Positions 9,220 to 18,509 of a stretch of 64,000 nt of DNA are shown here, piece by piece. This stretch comes from Sporobacter sp942492735 (lineage in GTDB: Bacteria; Bacillota; Clostridia; Oscillospirales; Oscillospiraceae), in the NCBI GenBank assembly GCA_942492735.1, contig OW818648.1:2728001-2792000 (forward strand), read 5' to 3'. Under the pieces are notes generated by a model. It was not told the DNA's origin, made no database searches, and saw only the letters and a program-made list of their open reading frames with translations. The translations under genes and the position numbers were made by a program. Every line of letters begins with the position of its first letter. Position 1 is the stretch's first letter.

Positions 9220-10161
9220 ATGGCAGATAACTACCATCAGCATTCCGCAGAAGTGAATGGTCATCAACACCAAAACCATAACAATGATGTGTCCCACCTC
9301 AGCAAGGGGAAGCTGCTTCTCGTCATCATATTCAATTTAATTATTTCAGCGGCTGAAGTCGTCGGCGGCCTTTTATCCGGCAGTTTGTCGCTCGTTTCAG
9401 ATGCGATTCATAACCTCAGTGACTCGATATCCATCATTTTCAGCTATTTATCGATCAGAATTTCCGAAAAACCGAAAAACAGGATAAAAACGTACGGCTA
9501 TAACAGAGCGAATATCTTAACGGCGTTTATCAATGCCGCTACGCTCATTGGCATATCCGTTTATCTCGTCATCGCAGCGGTTGACAGGTTCATACATCCA
9601 TCACAGGTGACAGGCGATATTGTCATTATAGTGGCCGGCGTCGGGCTGCTGGGCAATCTATTCAGTGTGCTCGTCTTAAGAAAAAGCGCGAAAGGCAACA
9701 TGAATATCAAGTCCTCCTATCTGCATCTTTTAAGTGATACCTTATCGTCGGTGGCGGTCATCGTCTCGGGTATCATCATTAAGTTTGCGTCGGTCTACTG
9801 GATTGATCCGGTTTTGACAGTGCTGATTAATATTGTGATATTCAGGTCGAGCTTTGGTATACTGAAGGAGAGCATTAACATCCTCATGCAGGGGACGCCG
9901 TTGACTATTGACATAGAGAAGCTCAGGAGCAGACTGCAAACTATTACCGAAATAAAGGACGCGCATCATATCCATGTGTGGCGGCTCGATGAGAAAAACA
10001 TCATATTGGAAATGCATGTCCTGCTGGATGATATGATGATCAGTGAAACGAATACCATAAATAACGCCGTCATGAAGCTGCTTGAGGATGAATTCGATAT
10101 CAGTCATACTGTCATTCAATTTGAATGCAGCGGCTGCAAGGGCATTGATTGTCATATTTAA
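9220..10161 (+). CDS. Cation diffusion facilitator, zinc-type
   Basis: A 313-residue CDF exporter. The N-terminus is His-rich (HQHSAEVNGHQHQNH), as expected for metal sensing. Six membrane segments follow, with metal-site motifs in TM2 (SDAIHNLSDS) and TM5 (HLLSDTLSS). The His/Asp pairs at both sites fit the zinc-selective HD-HD pattern of CzcD/ZitB relatives. The C-terminal cytoplasmic domain (IKDAHHIHVWRLDE) matches the family dimerisation domain, and the protein ends in a Cys/His motif (CSGCKGIDCHI). The ribosome-binding site AAAGGAGAG is strong. It probably exports Zn2+ (or Co2+/Cd2+) by proton antiport. The link with the upstream surface protein is only proximity. Confidence 0.93.
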   Translation: MADNYHQHSAEVNGHQHQNHNNDVSHLSKGKLLLVIIFNLIISAAEVVGGLLSGSLSLVSDAIHNLSDSISIIFSYLSIRISEKPKNRIKTYGYNRANILTAFINAATLIGISVYLVIAAVDRFIHPSQVTGDIVIIVAGVGLLGNLFSVLVLRKSAKGNMNIKSSYLHLLSDTLSSVAVIVSGIIIKFASVYWIDPVLTVLINIVIFRSSFGILKESINILMQGTPLTIDIEKLRSRLQTITEIKDAHHIHVWRLDEKNIILEMHVLLDDMMISETNTINNAVMKLLEDEFDISHTVIQFECSGCKGIDCHI

Positions 10162-10246
10162 CGCCGTGTGTGATAAAGTCACTGTTGTTTTAAGAAAAAA
10201 CACTACAATAAAAACATCGTTAAAATATAAACGGGAGGCTTCTCAA

Positions 10247-12706
10247 ATGGGAAAAAAAGTGCTTATTGTCGGCGGTGTCGCGGGTGGCGCGAGCTGCGCG
10301 GCCAGGCTTCGCAGGCTGGACGAAAATGCGGAAATTATCGTTTTTGAGCGCGGCGAATATATCTCCTACGCCAATTGCGGCTTGCCATACCATATCGGCG
10401 ATGTAATCAAGCAAAGAAGCGCGTTGATTTTGGTGACACCGGAAGCCATGCGCGCGAAATATAACGCGGATGTCCGTATCAAACAGGAAGTCGTCGCCAT
10501 CGACAAAGCGGCGAAAAAAGTGACGGTCAAGCGCGTCGACACCGGCGAAACATACGAAGAGCAGTATGACACGCTTGTGCTTTCCACAGGGTCTTCACCT
10601 CTAAAACCGCCGATTCCCGGAATCGACTCCAAACGCATCATGACACTTTGGACGGTGCCGGATACCGACCGCATACGCGCGTACATTAAAGAACAGAACG
10701 TCAAAAGCGCGGTCGTCGTCGGCGGCGGATTCATCGGCCTTGAAATGGCGGAAAATCTGCACCTTGCCGGTGCCAAGGTTTCAATAGCAGAGATGCTGCC
10801 GCAGGTTATGGCACCGCTCGATTTTGAGATGGCGCAGCTTCTGCATGAACACCTTGAAACCAAGGGGATTGATCTCAATTTGAATGACGGCGTCGCATCG
10901 TTTGAGGACACGGAAAACGACGTAACCGTTACGCTTAAAAGCGGTAAAAAAATATCGGCAGAACTTGTGATACTCTCCATCGGCGTTAAGCCAAACGGCG
11001 AGCTTGCAAAAGCGGCCGGACTCGATATGAACGCCCGCGGCGGTATTGTCGTCAGCGACACGATGCTGACATCCGATCCGGACATCTATGCTGTGGGTGA
11101 CGTGATCGAAGTCGAGGATTATATCGACAAGAACCGCACGATGATCCCGCTGGCGGGCCCCGCCAACAAGCAGGGGAGAATCGCCGCTGACAATATTGCC
11201 GGTGGCTCGGAGCGTTACGAGGGCACGCAGGGCACGTCAATTGCCAAGGTGTTCGACATGACCGCCGCAAGCACCGGCGCGAGTGAAAAAACACTGATAA
11301 AAAACGGTCTCGTCAAAGGGAAAGATTACGAGACGCTGATTATTACACAGAACTCGCACGCGTCCTATTACCCCGGGTCTGTCCCGCTGAACCTGAAGCT
11401 CATCTTCTCAACGGATGGAAAAAGGATATTCGGCGCGCAGATTGTCGGCGGCGACAGCGTTGATAAGCGCATCGACACGATCGCCGTAACCATCCGCCTC
11501 GGCGGCTCAATCCATGATCTCAAGTCGCTCGAGCTGGCGTACGCGCCGCCGTATTCATCCGCGAAGGACCCTGTCAACATGGCCGGCTTCGTCGCGGAAA
11601 ATATCCTGACCGGAAAAGTGAAGATTGCCGATTGGGACGCAAAATTTGACGGCAAAAACATCGTCGCTCTCGATGTGCGCGAGGACGTTGAGCTCACGGC
11701 GTTTACCTTACCTGTATATCAGCAAATACCGCTCGGGCAGCTGAGAAAAAGGCTGAACGAGCTGAATAAGGACAGTGAGATCGTCACCTTCTGCGCCATC
11801 GGTGTCCGCGCCTACAACGCCGCGCGCATCCTTATGGCAAATGGATTCACAAACGTCAAGGTCTATCCCTCCGGCACAAGGTTTTATCAATCCGTGCATT
11901 ATAAGGAAAGTGAAGTGATCCCGATGACAAAGCCGGCGGCCGTTTCCGACAGCGGCAATGTTGAAAAACCTGTTGCAAAGTCGAGCATGCGGATAGACTG
12001 CAGCGGCATGCAGTGCCCGGGACCGATCATGAAGGTTTTTGAAACGATGAAGGATATGAAGGACGGCGAGATCATGGAGGTCTCCGCCTCCGACCCGGGC
12101 TTTGCCCGTGATATCGGCGCCTGGACGCGCCGAACCGGCAACACGCTCGTCACCAATGAGAAGCACGGCAGCGAATACGTCGCGCTCGTACAAAAAGGCG
12201 GCGGCGCCTCAGCACCGGAAGCCGCGAAAAGCAATGCTGACGGCAAAACGATCATCGTCTTCTCCGGCGACCTCGACAAGGTTCTGGCGTCCTTTATCAT
12301 CGCCAACGGCGCGGCGGCCATGGGTAGAAAAGTCACCATGTTCTTCACCTTCTGGGGCCTCAACGTTCTCCGAAAATCAAATAAAGTGAGAGTAGATAAA
12401 ACCTTTATCGAGTCCATGTTCGGTGGCATGATGCCGCGCGGTATCAATAAGCTCAAGCTCTCCAAAATGCACATGATGGGCATGGGCACCGCCATGATGC
12501 GGGGCATCATGAAAAAGAAAAACGTCGATTCCCTTGAAACACTCATAAGAAAAGGCATGGAAAACGGCGTCAAGATCATCGCCTGTACCATGAGCATGGA
12601 CGTCATGGGCATCAAACAAGAGGAACTCATCGACGGCATCGAATACGCCGGTGTCGGCACATATCTCGGCGACGCCGAAGAATCCAACGTGAATCTGTTT
12701 ATCTAA
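10247..12706 (+). CDS. CoA-disulfide reductase-rhodanese-TusA-DsrE fusion
   Basis: An 819-residue multidomain sulfur-transfer flavoprotein. Residues 1 to about 450 are a FAD/NAD(P)H pyridine nucleotide-disulfide oxidoreductase of the CoA-disulfide/polysulfide reductase type: FAD motif VGGVAGGASCAARLRR, single redox cysteine in YANCGLPYHIG (Cys44), and NAD motif VVGGGFIGLEMA. About 460-550 is a rhodanese domain with catalytic Cys in TFCAIGVRAYN. About 580-655 is a TusA/SirA-like domain with the CPGP motif. About 665-819 is a DsrE/F-like domain (IIVFSGDLDKVLASF) ending in a Met/Lys-rich segment. The ATG at 10247 has GGGAGGC upstream, so the longer open frame to 10082 is not used. Expected role: NAD(P)H-dependent reduction of CoA persulfide or polysulfide, with sulfane sulfur passed between domains. 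Confidence 0.93.
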   Translation: MGKKVLIVGGVAGGASCAARLRRLDENAEIIVFERGEYISYANCGLPYHIGDVIKQRSALILVTPEAMRAKYNADVRIKQEVVAIDKAAKKVTVKRVDTGETYEEQYDTLVLSTGSSPLKPPIPGIDSKRIMTLWTVPDTDRIRAYIKEQNVKSAVVVGGGFIGLEMAENLHLAGAKVSIAEMLPQVMAPLDFEMAQLLHEHLETKGIDLNLNDGVASFEDTENDVTVTLKSGKKISAELVILSIGVKPNGELAKAAGLDMNARGGIVVSDTMLTSDPDIYAVGDVIEVEDYIDKNRTMIPLAGPANKQGRIAADNIAGGSERYEGTQGTSIAKVFDMTAASTGASEKTLIKNGLVKGKDYETLIITQNSHASYYPGSVPLNLKLIFSTDGKRIFGAQIVGGDSVDKRIDTIAVTIRLGGSIHDLKSLELAYAPPYSSAKDPVNMAGFVAENILTGKVKIADWDAKFDGKNIVALDVREDVELTAFTLPVYQQIPLGQLRKRLNELNKDSEIVTFCAIGVRAYNAARILMANGFTNVKVYPSGTRFYQSVHYKESEVIPMTKPAAVSDSGNVEKPVAKSSMRIDCSGMQCPGPIMKVFETMKDMKDGEIMEVSASDPGFARDIGAWTRRTGNTLVTNEKHGSEYVALVQKGGGASAPEAAKSNADGKTIIVFSGDLDKVLASFIIANGAAAMGRKVTMFFTFWGLNVLRKSNKVRVDKTFIESMFGGMMPRGINKLKLSKMHMMGMGTAMMRGIMKKKNVDSLETLIRKGMENGVKIIACTMSMDVMGIKQEELIDGIEYAGVGTYLGDAEESNVNLFI

Positions 12707-12717
12707 CACTATGACGC

Positions 12718-12756
12718 AAAGGAGCCGATGCAATACTGCACCGGCTCCTTTATTAT
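12718..12756 (+). terminator. Intrinsic terminator of the CoA-disulfide reductase gene
   Basis: An inverted repeat AAAGGAGCCG...CGGCTCCTTT with inner TGCA/TGCA pairing (12718-12751), followed by TATTATT, 12 bases after the stop. Confidence 0.8.
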
Positions 12757-12797
12757 TGAGTGCTGAGCGTGCATGCACGTATCGTCTTCCTAAAAAA

Positions 12798-12855
12798 GGC
12801 TCCTTAGGGAAGGAGCTGTCACCCGCAGGTGACTGAGGATTGTCTCCTGTGCCGC
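12798..12855 (+). repeat. Dispersed double-hairpin repeat (GGCTCCTTAGG family), copy 1
   Basis: GGCTCCTT/AAGGAGC forms a first hairpin and GTCACC/GGTGAC a second. The conserved tail TGAGGATTGTCTCCTGTGCC follows. Two further copies lie at 38608-38665 and, inverted, 38819-38897. The remaining gene-free stretch to 13256 holds two perfect palindromes (12872-12890, built on GGACGCCC; 12972-12993, built on GGTACGCCG). No gene was recognised there. Confidence 0.75.
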
Positions 12856-13256
12856 GGTACGCCAACAAGCCGGACGCCCAATGGGCGTCCCTACGGCATT
12901 GCTGCAGTCTGCCTGACTAAAAAGCTCCTTTGCCCACGTACGCACCCACCGCATATGTCGTTCTTCCGTAGGGTACGCCGTCCGCGGCGTACCGCTCCTG
13001 TTTCGAAACATGCCGACTTCAGCGGTTCGCGCATATGGCTATGAGGTGCGCTCAGTATTTGCAAGCATTGCTTTGTTTTCGCCCGTCAATCTTCGCGTCA
13101 CGTAGGGCATGGCTTCCAAGACGCGCCACCGCAGCCTTCCTGGGCAGACGGCGCAACAACCAAACAGCGACGAATCACCCGAGGATTGGAGCGGTGGCGC
13201 GTCAAGGCTGCCGCGCCCAACGAAGAACGAAGCGAAGGTGAGAACAAAAGCCGCAA

Positions 13257-13282
13257 AAAAAGCCGCCCGAAGGCGGCTTTTT
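13257..13282 (-). terminator. Intrinsic terminator of the SDR gene
   Basis: A perfect 11-bp stem, AAAAAGCCGCC with GGCGGCTTTTT, and a CGAA tetraloop. It lies six bases beyond the SDR stop codon. Confidence 0.9.
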
Positions 13283-13287
13283 GGTTA

Positions 13288-14295
13288 TCAGTTCGTTTTC
13301 TTGCTGGCGTCAATCCAGTCGTTGTTTTTGTTGGCTTTGGCGAAGCCAACGTCTTTTGAGGAGCCTGAATCGATCATCGGGCGTTTAGATACATCGTATC
13401 CCTCACGCTCGGACATCATTTGGAGTTCTTCCTCTGTCGGCGGCTGTTTCTGCTTCTCTTCGAGACGCTTCATGCCCTCAGGGCTGGCGTAATCGACAAA
13501 GCGCTGCAGCGCGAGCTCAACCATTCTCGGTCCGCTCGGATACGGTGCGACGATAAACTGGTTGTTCTCGATGCCTTTTTTGAGCCAATCGGCAAGAACG
13601 CGCGGATCCATGCCGTTGGCGTGGATCGATGCGAGGAGCTTCTGTGTGTCCTCGGTGACGTTGTAGCCCGTATTTTTAAACTGCTCGGGACGGCCTTGAA
13701 TTGCCGATTCATAGATTCTGGAGCGGATATTGGCGGGGCAGAGCGACGTCACACCGATATTGTACGGCTTGAGTGCGACAAAATAGCTCTCGAGCAGGTT
13801 GAGGACGGCTGCTTTGGCTGCGGAATACGGCGCGGTCATCGATCCGGCGCCGAAAGCGCCCCAGGAAACGGTGGAGGCGATGTGTCCGCCTTTACCAGCT
13901 TTGATCATACGCGGCACGAATGTGACGAGACCATTGACGACACCGCCAAGACAGACGCCCATAACCCAGTCATAATCGTCATATGTTGATGCTTCCGCCG
14001 GTCCGAAGACGTTGACACCGGCGGTCAGGACTAAAAGATCCACCGTCGCGCCGTAAACTTTTTCTATCTCGTCGGCTGCTGCGGCGTAGGCGTCGCGGTT
14101 CGTTACATCCAGTTTGATGGCATGGGCCTCGGCACCTTTTGACTTGAAATACGCCATGGCCTCATCGAGATGGTCCTGACGGACATCGGCAATAACAACC
14201 TTCATACCCGCTTCGGAGAAGATCTGTGCTTGTCCAAAACCCGCGCCAGACGCGCCACCTGTGATAAACGCTATTTTCCCTGCAAAGTCTTTCAT
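13288..14295 (-). CDS. Short-chain dehydrogenase/reductase
   Basis: A 335-residue classical SDR. The Rossmann glycine motif TGGASGAGFG (about 13-22) binds the cofactor. LDVTNRD and LTAGVN match the adenine-binding and NNAG-like motifs. The catalytic Ser is in STVSWGAFG and the Tyr-Lys pair in YSAAK. ADVRQ after the second strand has Asp, which favours NAD(H). It is longer than the usual 250 residues because of a charged C-terminal tail (about 270-335, with KRLEEKQKQPP), as in some clostridial SDRs acting on alcohols or hydroxysteroids. The substrate is unknown. GAGGAG precedes the ATG. The gene is monocistronic between two terminators. Confidence 0.9.
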   Translation of the reverse strand: MKDFAGKIAFITGGASGAGFGQAQIFSEAGMKVVIADVRQDHLDEAMAYFKSKGAEAHAIKLDVTNRDAYAAAADEIEKVYGATVDLLVLTAGVNVFGPAEASTYDDYDWVMGVCLGGVVNGLVTFVPRMIKAGKGGHIASTVSWGAFGAGSMTAPYSAAKAAVLNLLESYFVALKPYNIGVTSLCPANIRSRIYESAIQGRPEQFKNTGYNVTEDTQKLLASIHANGMDPRVLADWLKKGIENNQFIVAPYPSGPRMVELALQRFVDYASPEGMKRLEEKQKQPPTEEELQMMSEREGYDVSKRPMIDSGSSKDVGFAKANKNNDWIDASKKTN

Positions 14296-14387
14296 AATTT
14301 AGCTCCTCGCATTGTAAAAATTTTATGGATACAGAATATCATGAATTTCTGTAAGACTCAATAGCTATTGCCTCATCAAACCACATA

Positions 14388-14414
14388 AAAAAGGGACGAT
14401 GATCCGTCCCTTTC
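14388..14414 (-). terminator. Intrinsic terminator of the thiamine operon
   Basis: A stem AAAGGGACG/CGTCCCTTT (14390-14398 with 14405-14413) and a 6-base loop, with a U-run on the minus strand. It directly follows thiD. Confidence 0.85.
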
Positions 14415-14417
14415 ATG

Positions 14418-15227
14418 TTAATCAATACGGATACGCCACGTATGGTCCAAGGGTCCGCGTCCGTTGCCCAATTTCAAATCCGCTTTCAGTGCTCCGGTTA
14501 TATAGTCTTTAGCGCTTTTGATGCTCTCCGCCAGAGAAAGACCATCAGCCAGATTGCAGGCAATCGCGGAGGATAGTGTGCACCCGGTGCCGTGCGTATT
14601 TTGGTTGTCGATGCGCTCGGATGTGAACCAATGGGCAATGCCGTCAATATACAGCAAGTCGTCGGCGGAGCATTCGAGATGGCCGCCCTTAATGAGGATC
14701 GCACCTTTGGTTTTATTGGCAATCACCGCCGCGGCACGGATCATATTCTGCTGACTGAAGATGTTGCGGCCGCTCAGAATTTCAATACCGCTCAGGGCTT
14801 CCGCTTCGGGGATATTCGGGGTGATGACGGCGCCGAGAGGGAAGAGCTTTGAGATAAGCGCTTCGGCAGCGCCCTCGATGAGAAGCTTGCCGCCGGAGGT
14901 TGCCACCATCACCGGATCAATCACGATATTTCGCGCCTCGTAATATGCCAGTTTTTCGGCGATGACCGCAATGATTCCGGCGTTTGATACCATGCCGATT
15001 TTAACAGCGTCGGGCTTGATGTCGGTAAATATGCAGTCGAGCTGCTGCGCGACAAAAGCAGGCGTCGCTTCAAATATTCCATAGACACCCGTCGTGTTCT
15101 GTGCCGTGAGCGCTGTAACGGCGCTCATAGCGTACATTTTGTGGGCCGTTATCGTCTTGATATCGGCTTGAATTCCGGCGCCGCCGCTGCAGTCGGAGCC
15201 GGCAATTGTCAGCACTTTCTTAATCAT
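14418..15227 (-). CDS. thiD: Hydroxymethylpyrimidine/phosphomethylpyrimidine kinase
   Basis: A 269-residue ribokinase-fold enzyme that phosphorylates HMP twice to HMP-PP, the pyrimidine donor for thiamine phosphate synthase. The N-terminus VLTIAGSDCSGGAGIQADI is diagnostic of ThiD. The anion-hole/catalytic motif NTHGTGCTLSSAIA is near the C-terminus, and length matches the family. The start is taken at ATG 15227, which overlaps the end of the upstream HAD gene by 8 bases; ATG 15236 is an alternative. No strong ribosome-binding site is visible, so translation is probably coupled. It is the last gene of the riboswitch-controlled operon. Confidence 0.95.
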   Translation of the reverse strand: MIKKVLTIAGSDCSGGAGIQADIKTITAHKMYAMSAVTALTAQNTTGVYGIFEATPAFVAQQLDCIFTDIKPDAVKIGMVSNAGIIAVIAEKLAYYEARNIVIDPVMVATSGGKLLIEGAAEALISKLFPLGAVITPNIPEAEALSGIEILSGRNIFSQQNMIRAAAVIANKTKGAILIKGGHLECSADDLLYIDGIAHWFTSERIDNQNTHGTGCTLSSAIACNLADGLSLAESIKSAKDYITGALKADLKLGNGRGPLDHTWRIRID

Positions 15228-15873
15228 TTTGCTCATTCCATTCAGCAAAGGATTTGAAGTAGCAGTCAGCGAGGTTCTTAATTTCAGCCTGCTGATGATG
15301 CGCCGTCTTATCGTATAAGGCAAAGACGATAAAACCGGCCGCTTTGGCTGTTCGAACAGCGTACAGGGCGTCTTCGAAAATGGCGGTCGCTTTGATGTCT
15401 GTACCGAGATGATCGAGCGCCTCAAAGAATATATCCGGACAATCCTTACCGGCCCCGCATTCTGTGCACGTGAAAATCCGGCTGAAATAGTCCCCGATGC
15501 CGGTGCGGCGCAGCCCTGCTTCAACGAGATACCTGTCTGTCGCCGTCGCGAGGCACATTTTGACGCCGCGTTTTTTTAAGCGCTCGAGCATGACGATGAC
15601 GCCATCTTTAAGCCGGACACGGTTGATATAAAAATCCTCAACCAGCCTGTTGATGCCGCTCACGATTTCCTCCTGGCTCAGATGGATGCCGTATTCCGCG
15701 CAGAAATGCTCGCACACCTGCTGAATGCTCATCGCCCGAACCGCTTCGCGCACATCGTCATTTGGCTTCATGCCCTGACTTATTAAGTAGTCCGACGCGA
15801 CACCTTCCCACATCGGCATGGAGTCAAACAACGTTCCGTCCAGGTCAAATATCGCGCCTTTAAAGTCAATCAT
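15220..15873 (-). CDS. HAD-superfamily phosphatase in thiamine operon
   Basis: A 217-residue HAD hydrolase of the phosphoglycolate-phosphatase-like group. Motif I is FDLDGTLFDS with the nucleophile Asp, motif II is LATATD, and the loop-4 acidic residue is in IFEDALYAV. A helical cap lies between (about 16-85). It overlaps thiE by 4 bases (ATGA) and thiD by 8, so it is part of the thiamine operon. ThiE yields thiamine monophosphate, while the neighbouring ThiN acts on free thiamine. A thiamine-phosphate phosphatase would close that gap and is the most economical role. The family is certain; the substrate is inference. Confidence 0.9.
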   Translation of the reverse strand: MIDFKGAIFDLDGTLFDSMPMWEGVASDYLISQGMKPNDDVREAVRAMSIQQVCEHFCAEYGIHLSQEEIVSGINRLVEDFYINRVRLKDGVIVMLERLKKRGVKMCLATATDRYLVEAGLRRTGIGDYFSRIFTCTECGAGKDCPDIFFEALDHLGTDIKATAIFEDALYAVRTAKAAGFIVFALYDKTAHHQQAEIKNLADCYFKSFAEWNEQND

Positions 15874-16511
15874 ACAGACACCATTTCTTTAGTCAACGCA
15901 AGTAATTCTCTCGTTGCGCCAACAATATCTTTTTGCGCAAAGATGGCGGATATGACGGCAACGCCGTCAACCCGCGTCCCCTTAAGCTCCATTATATTAT
16001 GCCTGTTTATGCCGCCAATTGCAACAACTGGTATTGAAACAGCGTCACAAATCATTTTCAATGTATCATGTTTCACGTCGTCAGCGTCCGATTTGGACGA
16101 TGTCGGGAAAACGGCGCCGACGCCCAAGTAGTCGGCACCGTCGCGTTCGGCGTGAAGTGCCTGTTCAACCGTTTGAACCGAAACGCCGATGATCTTGCCG
16201 CTGCCGAGCCTGAGCCGTGCGGCGATGACGTTCATATCGCCCTGACCAATGTGGATGCCGTCGGCATCGCAGGCACATGCGATATCGATATTATCATTAA
16301 TAATGAAAGGGACGCAGTGTTTTGCGCACAGCGTCTTAATCTCGACAGCCTCATCTGAAAAAGGCTGAAAAGCAAGCTCTTTTTCACGCAGCTGAAGCAT
16401 GCTGACGCCGCCGATGAGACAGTCCTCAACCTGAGCTCTCAGTGTGCTGTCGCCAAGCCATGACCTGTCTGTCACCGCGTATAAGAGAAAAGTGTCAGGC
16501 GCGCACTTCAT
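15870..16511 (-). CDS. thiE: Thiamine-phosphate synthase
   Basis: A 213-residue TIM-barrel enzyme that joins HMP-PP and hydroxyethylthiazole phosphate to give thiamine monophosphate. Visible family motifs are YAVTDRSWL at the N-terminus, VSMLQLREKE (substrate-binding Gln/Arg), PFIINDNIDIA, GIHIGQGD, IGVSVQT, YLGVGAVFPTSSK and PVVAIGGI. Length is normal. It overlaps the upstream thiM by 17 bases and the downstream HAD gene by 4, so the genes are tightly coupled. Confidence 0.96.
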   Translation of the reverse strand: MKCAPDTFLLYAVTDRSWLGDSTLRAQVEDCLIGGVSMLQLREKELAFQPFSDEAVEIKTLCAKHCVPFIINDNIDIACACDADGIHIGQGDMNVIAARLRLGSGKIIGVSVQTVEQALHAERDGADYLGVGAVFPTSSKSDADDVKHDTLKMICDAVSIPVVAIGGINRHNIMELKGTRVDGVAVISAIFAQKDIVGATRELLALTKEMVSV

Positions 16512-17322
16512 ATCTGGCCTCTTTCTCTAAAGTCTCACCGGACAGATTAAACACTGCGTCAATCAGATCGTTCCGGTACGATGAATTTCCGCTGTTGAGA
16601 TCCCGGAATTTATTGTAGGCAAGCTCACCGCAGATACCCATCGCGCAGACAGCGGCTGCTGTGGCCTCGAGGACGCGTTCGGGATGAGCCGCCAGATAAG
16701 CGCCGATGAGGGCTGTGAGCATGCAGCCGCTGCCTGTGATTCTTGACATCATCGGATGGCCGTTGTATACGAGGTATACCGTTTCTTCGTTTGCGATGAT
16801 ATCAACAGCACCGGTGATAGCAATCACAGCGCCTGTTATCTTCGAAAACTTTTTTGCCAATAATACGGCATCATCAAGCGTTTGTGTTGTGACAATGTCG
16901 CTTGCGTCGGCGTCCACGCCCTTTGTCGAGAAGCTGCCGATTGCCAGCGCCTTTATTTCTGAGATGTTGCCGCGGATGACGGAGAACCGGACGTCCTCAT
17001 TCAGCTTCAATGCTGTTTCGGTGCGGAGCTTTGAAGCGCCTGCACCGACCGGGTCTAGAATGACGGGTTTCTTCAAGGCGTTTGCCGTTATTCCCGCAAG
17101 AAACATCGAGGGAATTGTCTGCTGATTAAGCGTCCCGATATTGATAGCCAGACCGCCGCAAATCGATGTAATCTCTTCGACCTCCTTGATATCATCGGAC
17201 ATGATAGGCGAGGCTCCGACAGACAATAGAATATTGGCACAGTCATTGACCGTAACATAGTTTGTGATGCAGTGGACGAGCGGCGCTTTTGAGCGGACCT
17301 CCTGTAGAAATTGTCCTAACAT
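16495..17322 (-). CDS. thiM: Hydroxyethylthiazole kinase
   Basis: A 275-residue ribokinase-like enzyme that phosphorylates salvaged 4-methyl-5-hydroxyethylthiazole. Motifs include VHCITNYVTVNDCANILLSVGASPIM at the N-terminus (written here only for its known role as the ThiM hallmark, residues about 17-42), VILDPVGAGAS, VIRGNISE and MSRITGSGCMLTALIGA. The start has GGAGG in the end of cytX, with which it overlaps by 7 bases. It has no thiazole-synthesis partners here, consistent with salvage rather than de novo synthesis. Confidence 0.96.
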   Translation of the reverse strand: MLGQFLQEVRSKAPLVHCITNYVTVNDCANILLSVGASPIMSDDIKEVEEITSICGGLAINIGTLNQQTIPSMFLAGITANALKKPVILDPVGAGASKLRTETALKLNEDVRFSVIRGNISEIKALAIGSFSTKGVDADASDIVTTQTLDDAVLLAKKFSKITGAVIAITGAVDIIANEETVYLVYNGHPMMSRITGSGCMLTALIGAYLAAHPERVLEATAAAVCAMGICGELAYNKFRDLNSGNSSYRNDLIDAVFNLSGETLEKEARYEVRA

Positions 17323-18500
17323 TTTTTGTGACCTCCGATCTTATTGACTAAAAAGCATAGCAGCCCAGTGATGACCATGACGGGGAGTGTATTGCCGACC
17401 GGTGTATCGAGCTGCATCGATAGCCGGTACACAGCGAAACCGATAGCCCAGACGATGAGATTTTTAACATGAACACTCGAGTTGGTCGCGTCGTTTTTGA
17501 GTATAAACACATCGACAATCAAAATTGATATCATCGGGGCAAAAACAGAGCCGATGAGATATAAAAACGCTTCAAACTGTGTGATCGGCGTCAGGACCGC
17601 CAATACTGTCCCGATAATACAGACGGCGATGGCAGGCCATCTCTCATCAAGACGGCGGACAATGCTGACAGCGCTCACCCCGGCTGAAAAAGCGTCAAGA
17701 AACCCGGTCGTTACCGTTGAGAAAATGACGATAAGCAGCCCTGCAGAGCCGAGCCCCGCGCTGAGCAGTATCTGCGCAATATCACTGTCTGATGCGAAAA
17801 GTGCCGCGCCAAGCCCGATAAAGTACATCCAGGAGCTCGTTAAGAAGTAGACGAGGCTGCTGACAAGCGTCGCAGCTTTTTTCTTTGCGGCAAAACGCGT
17901 GTAATCCGATACAAGTGGCAGCCAGGACAGCGGCATCGCCGCCGACAATTCCACAGCCTGTCCGAAGCTGATGCTCCCCTCTGTCAGCGCTGTCATTTTG
18001 CCGCGGAATATGACAGCGCAGAGTATGACCGTGAGGATAAAAAGTCCGGCCATTGCGATCACATTCAGCTTGCGCAGGTGTTTGATGCCGACAAGCACCC
18101 AGACGAGTATCAGCGCGCCGATGATAAGGCTCCAGAGCCTAGGGCTCCAGGCGGATACGCCGATATTGAGAATGAGACCGGCGCTGTTGGCGCCGATAAC
18201 GATCATGATGGCTGTCCAGCCGATGAGCTGCAGAACATTGAGTGATGAAAACAGCAAAGCTCCCTTTTGACCGAACGATATCTTGACGGTCTCCATGGCG
18301 CTTCGCTCGGTGCTCGCACCGATGAGTCCGGCAAGGTAAAAAAGCACACAGCCGATCAGATGGCCGAGCAGGATCGCAAGCAGGCCTTTTGCAAGACCAA
18401 GCGGGGCTAAAAAAGTACCCGTCACAATCTCCGCAATCGACACAGCCGCGCCAAACCAAATAAGTCCGTTTTCAAATAGCGAGGTTTTTTTGTTCTCCAT
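17316..18500 (-). CDS. cytX: Putative hydroxymethylpyrimidine transporter CytX
   Basis: A 394-residue NCS1-family (nucleobase:cation symporter) membrane protein with about 12 predicted hydrophobic segments. The N-terminal WFGAAVSIAEIVTGTFLAPL and SFGQKGALLFSSLNVLQLIG match the CytX group, which is repeatedly found behind TPP riboswitches and is thought to import HMP. It is the first gene of the operon; the riboswitch terminator lies only 25 bases upstream of its start. The substrate assignment rests on family and context. Confidence 0.92.
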   Translation of the reverse strand: MENKKTSLFENGLIWFGAAVSIAEIVTGTFLAPLGLAKGLLAILLGHLIGCVLFYLAGLIGASTERSAMETVKISFGQKGALLFSSLNVLQLIGWTAIMIVIGANSAGLILNIGVSAWSPRLWSLIIGALILVWVLVGIKHLRKLNVIAMAGLFILTVILCAVIFRGKMTALTEGSISFGQAVELSAAMPLSWLPLVSDYTRFAAKKKAATLVSSLVYFLTSSWMYFIGLGAALFASDSDIAQILLSAGLGSAGLLIVIFSTVTTGFLDAFSAGVSAVSIVRRLDERWPAIAVCIIGTVLAVLTPITQFEAFLYLIGSVFAPMISILIVDVFILKNDATNSSVHVKNLIVWAIGFAVYRLSMQLDTPVGNTLPVMVITGLLCFLVNKIGGHKKC

Positions 18501-18509
18501 AAGCTGCCT

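Noticed and set aside
8809..9297. Minus-strand open frame over the 3' end of the surface-protein gene
   Set aside because: Shadow frame of two well supported plus-strand genes; its sequence resembles no family.
13109..13492. Plus-strand open frame overlapping the SDR gene end
   Set aside because: It runs through repeats, a terminator and the antisense of a clear SDR gene. Composition is biased and no ribosome-binding site is seen.
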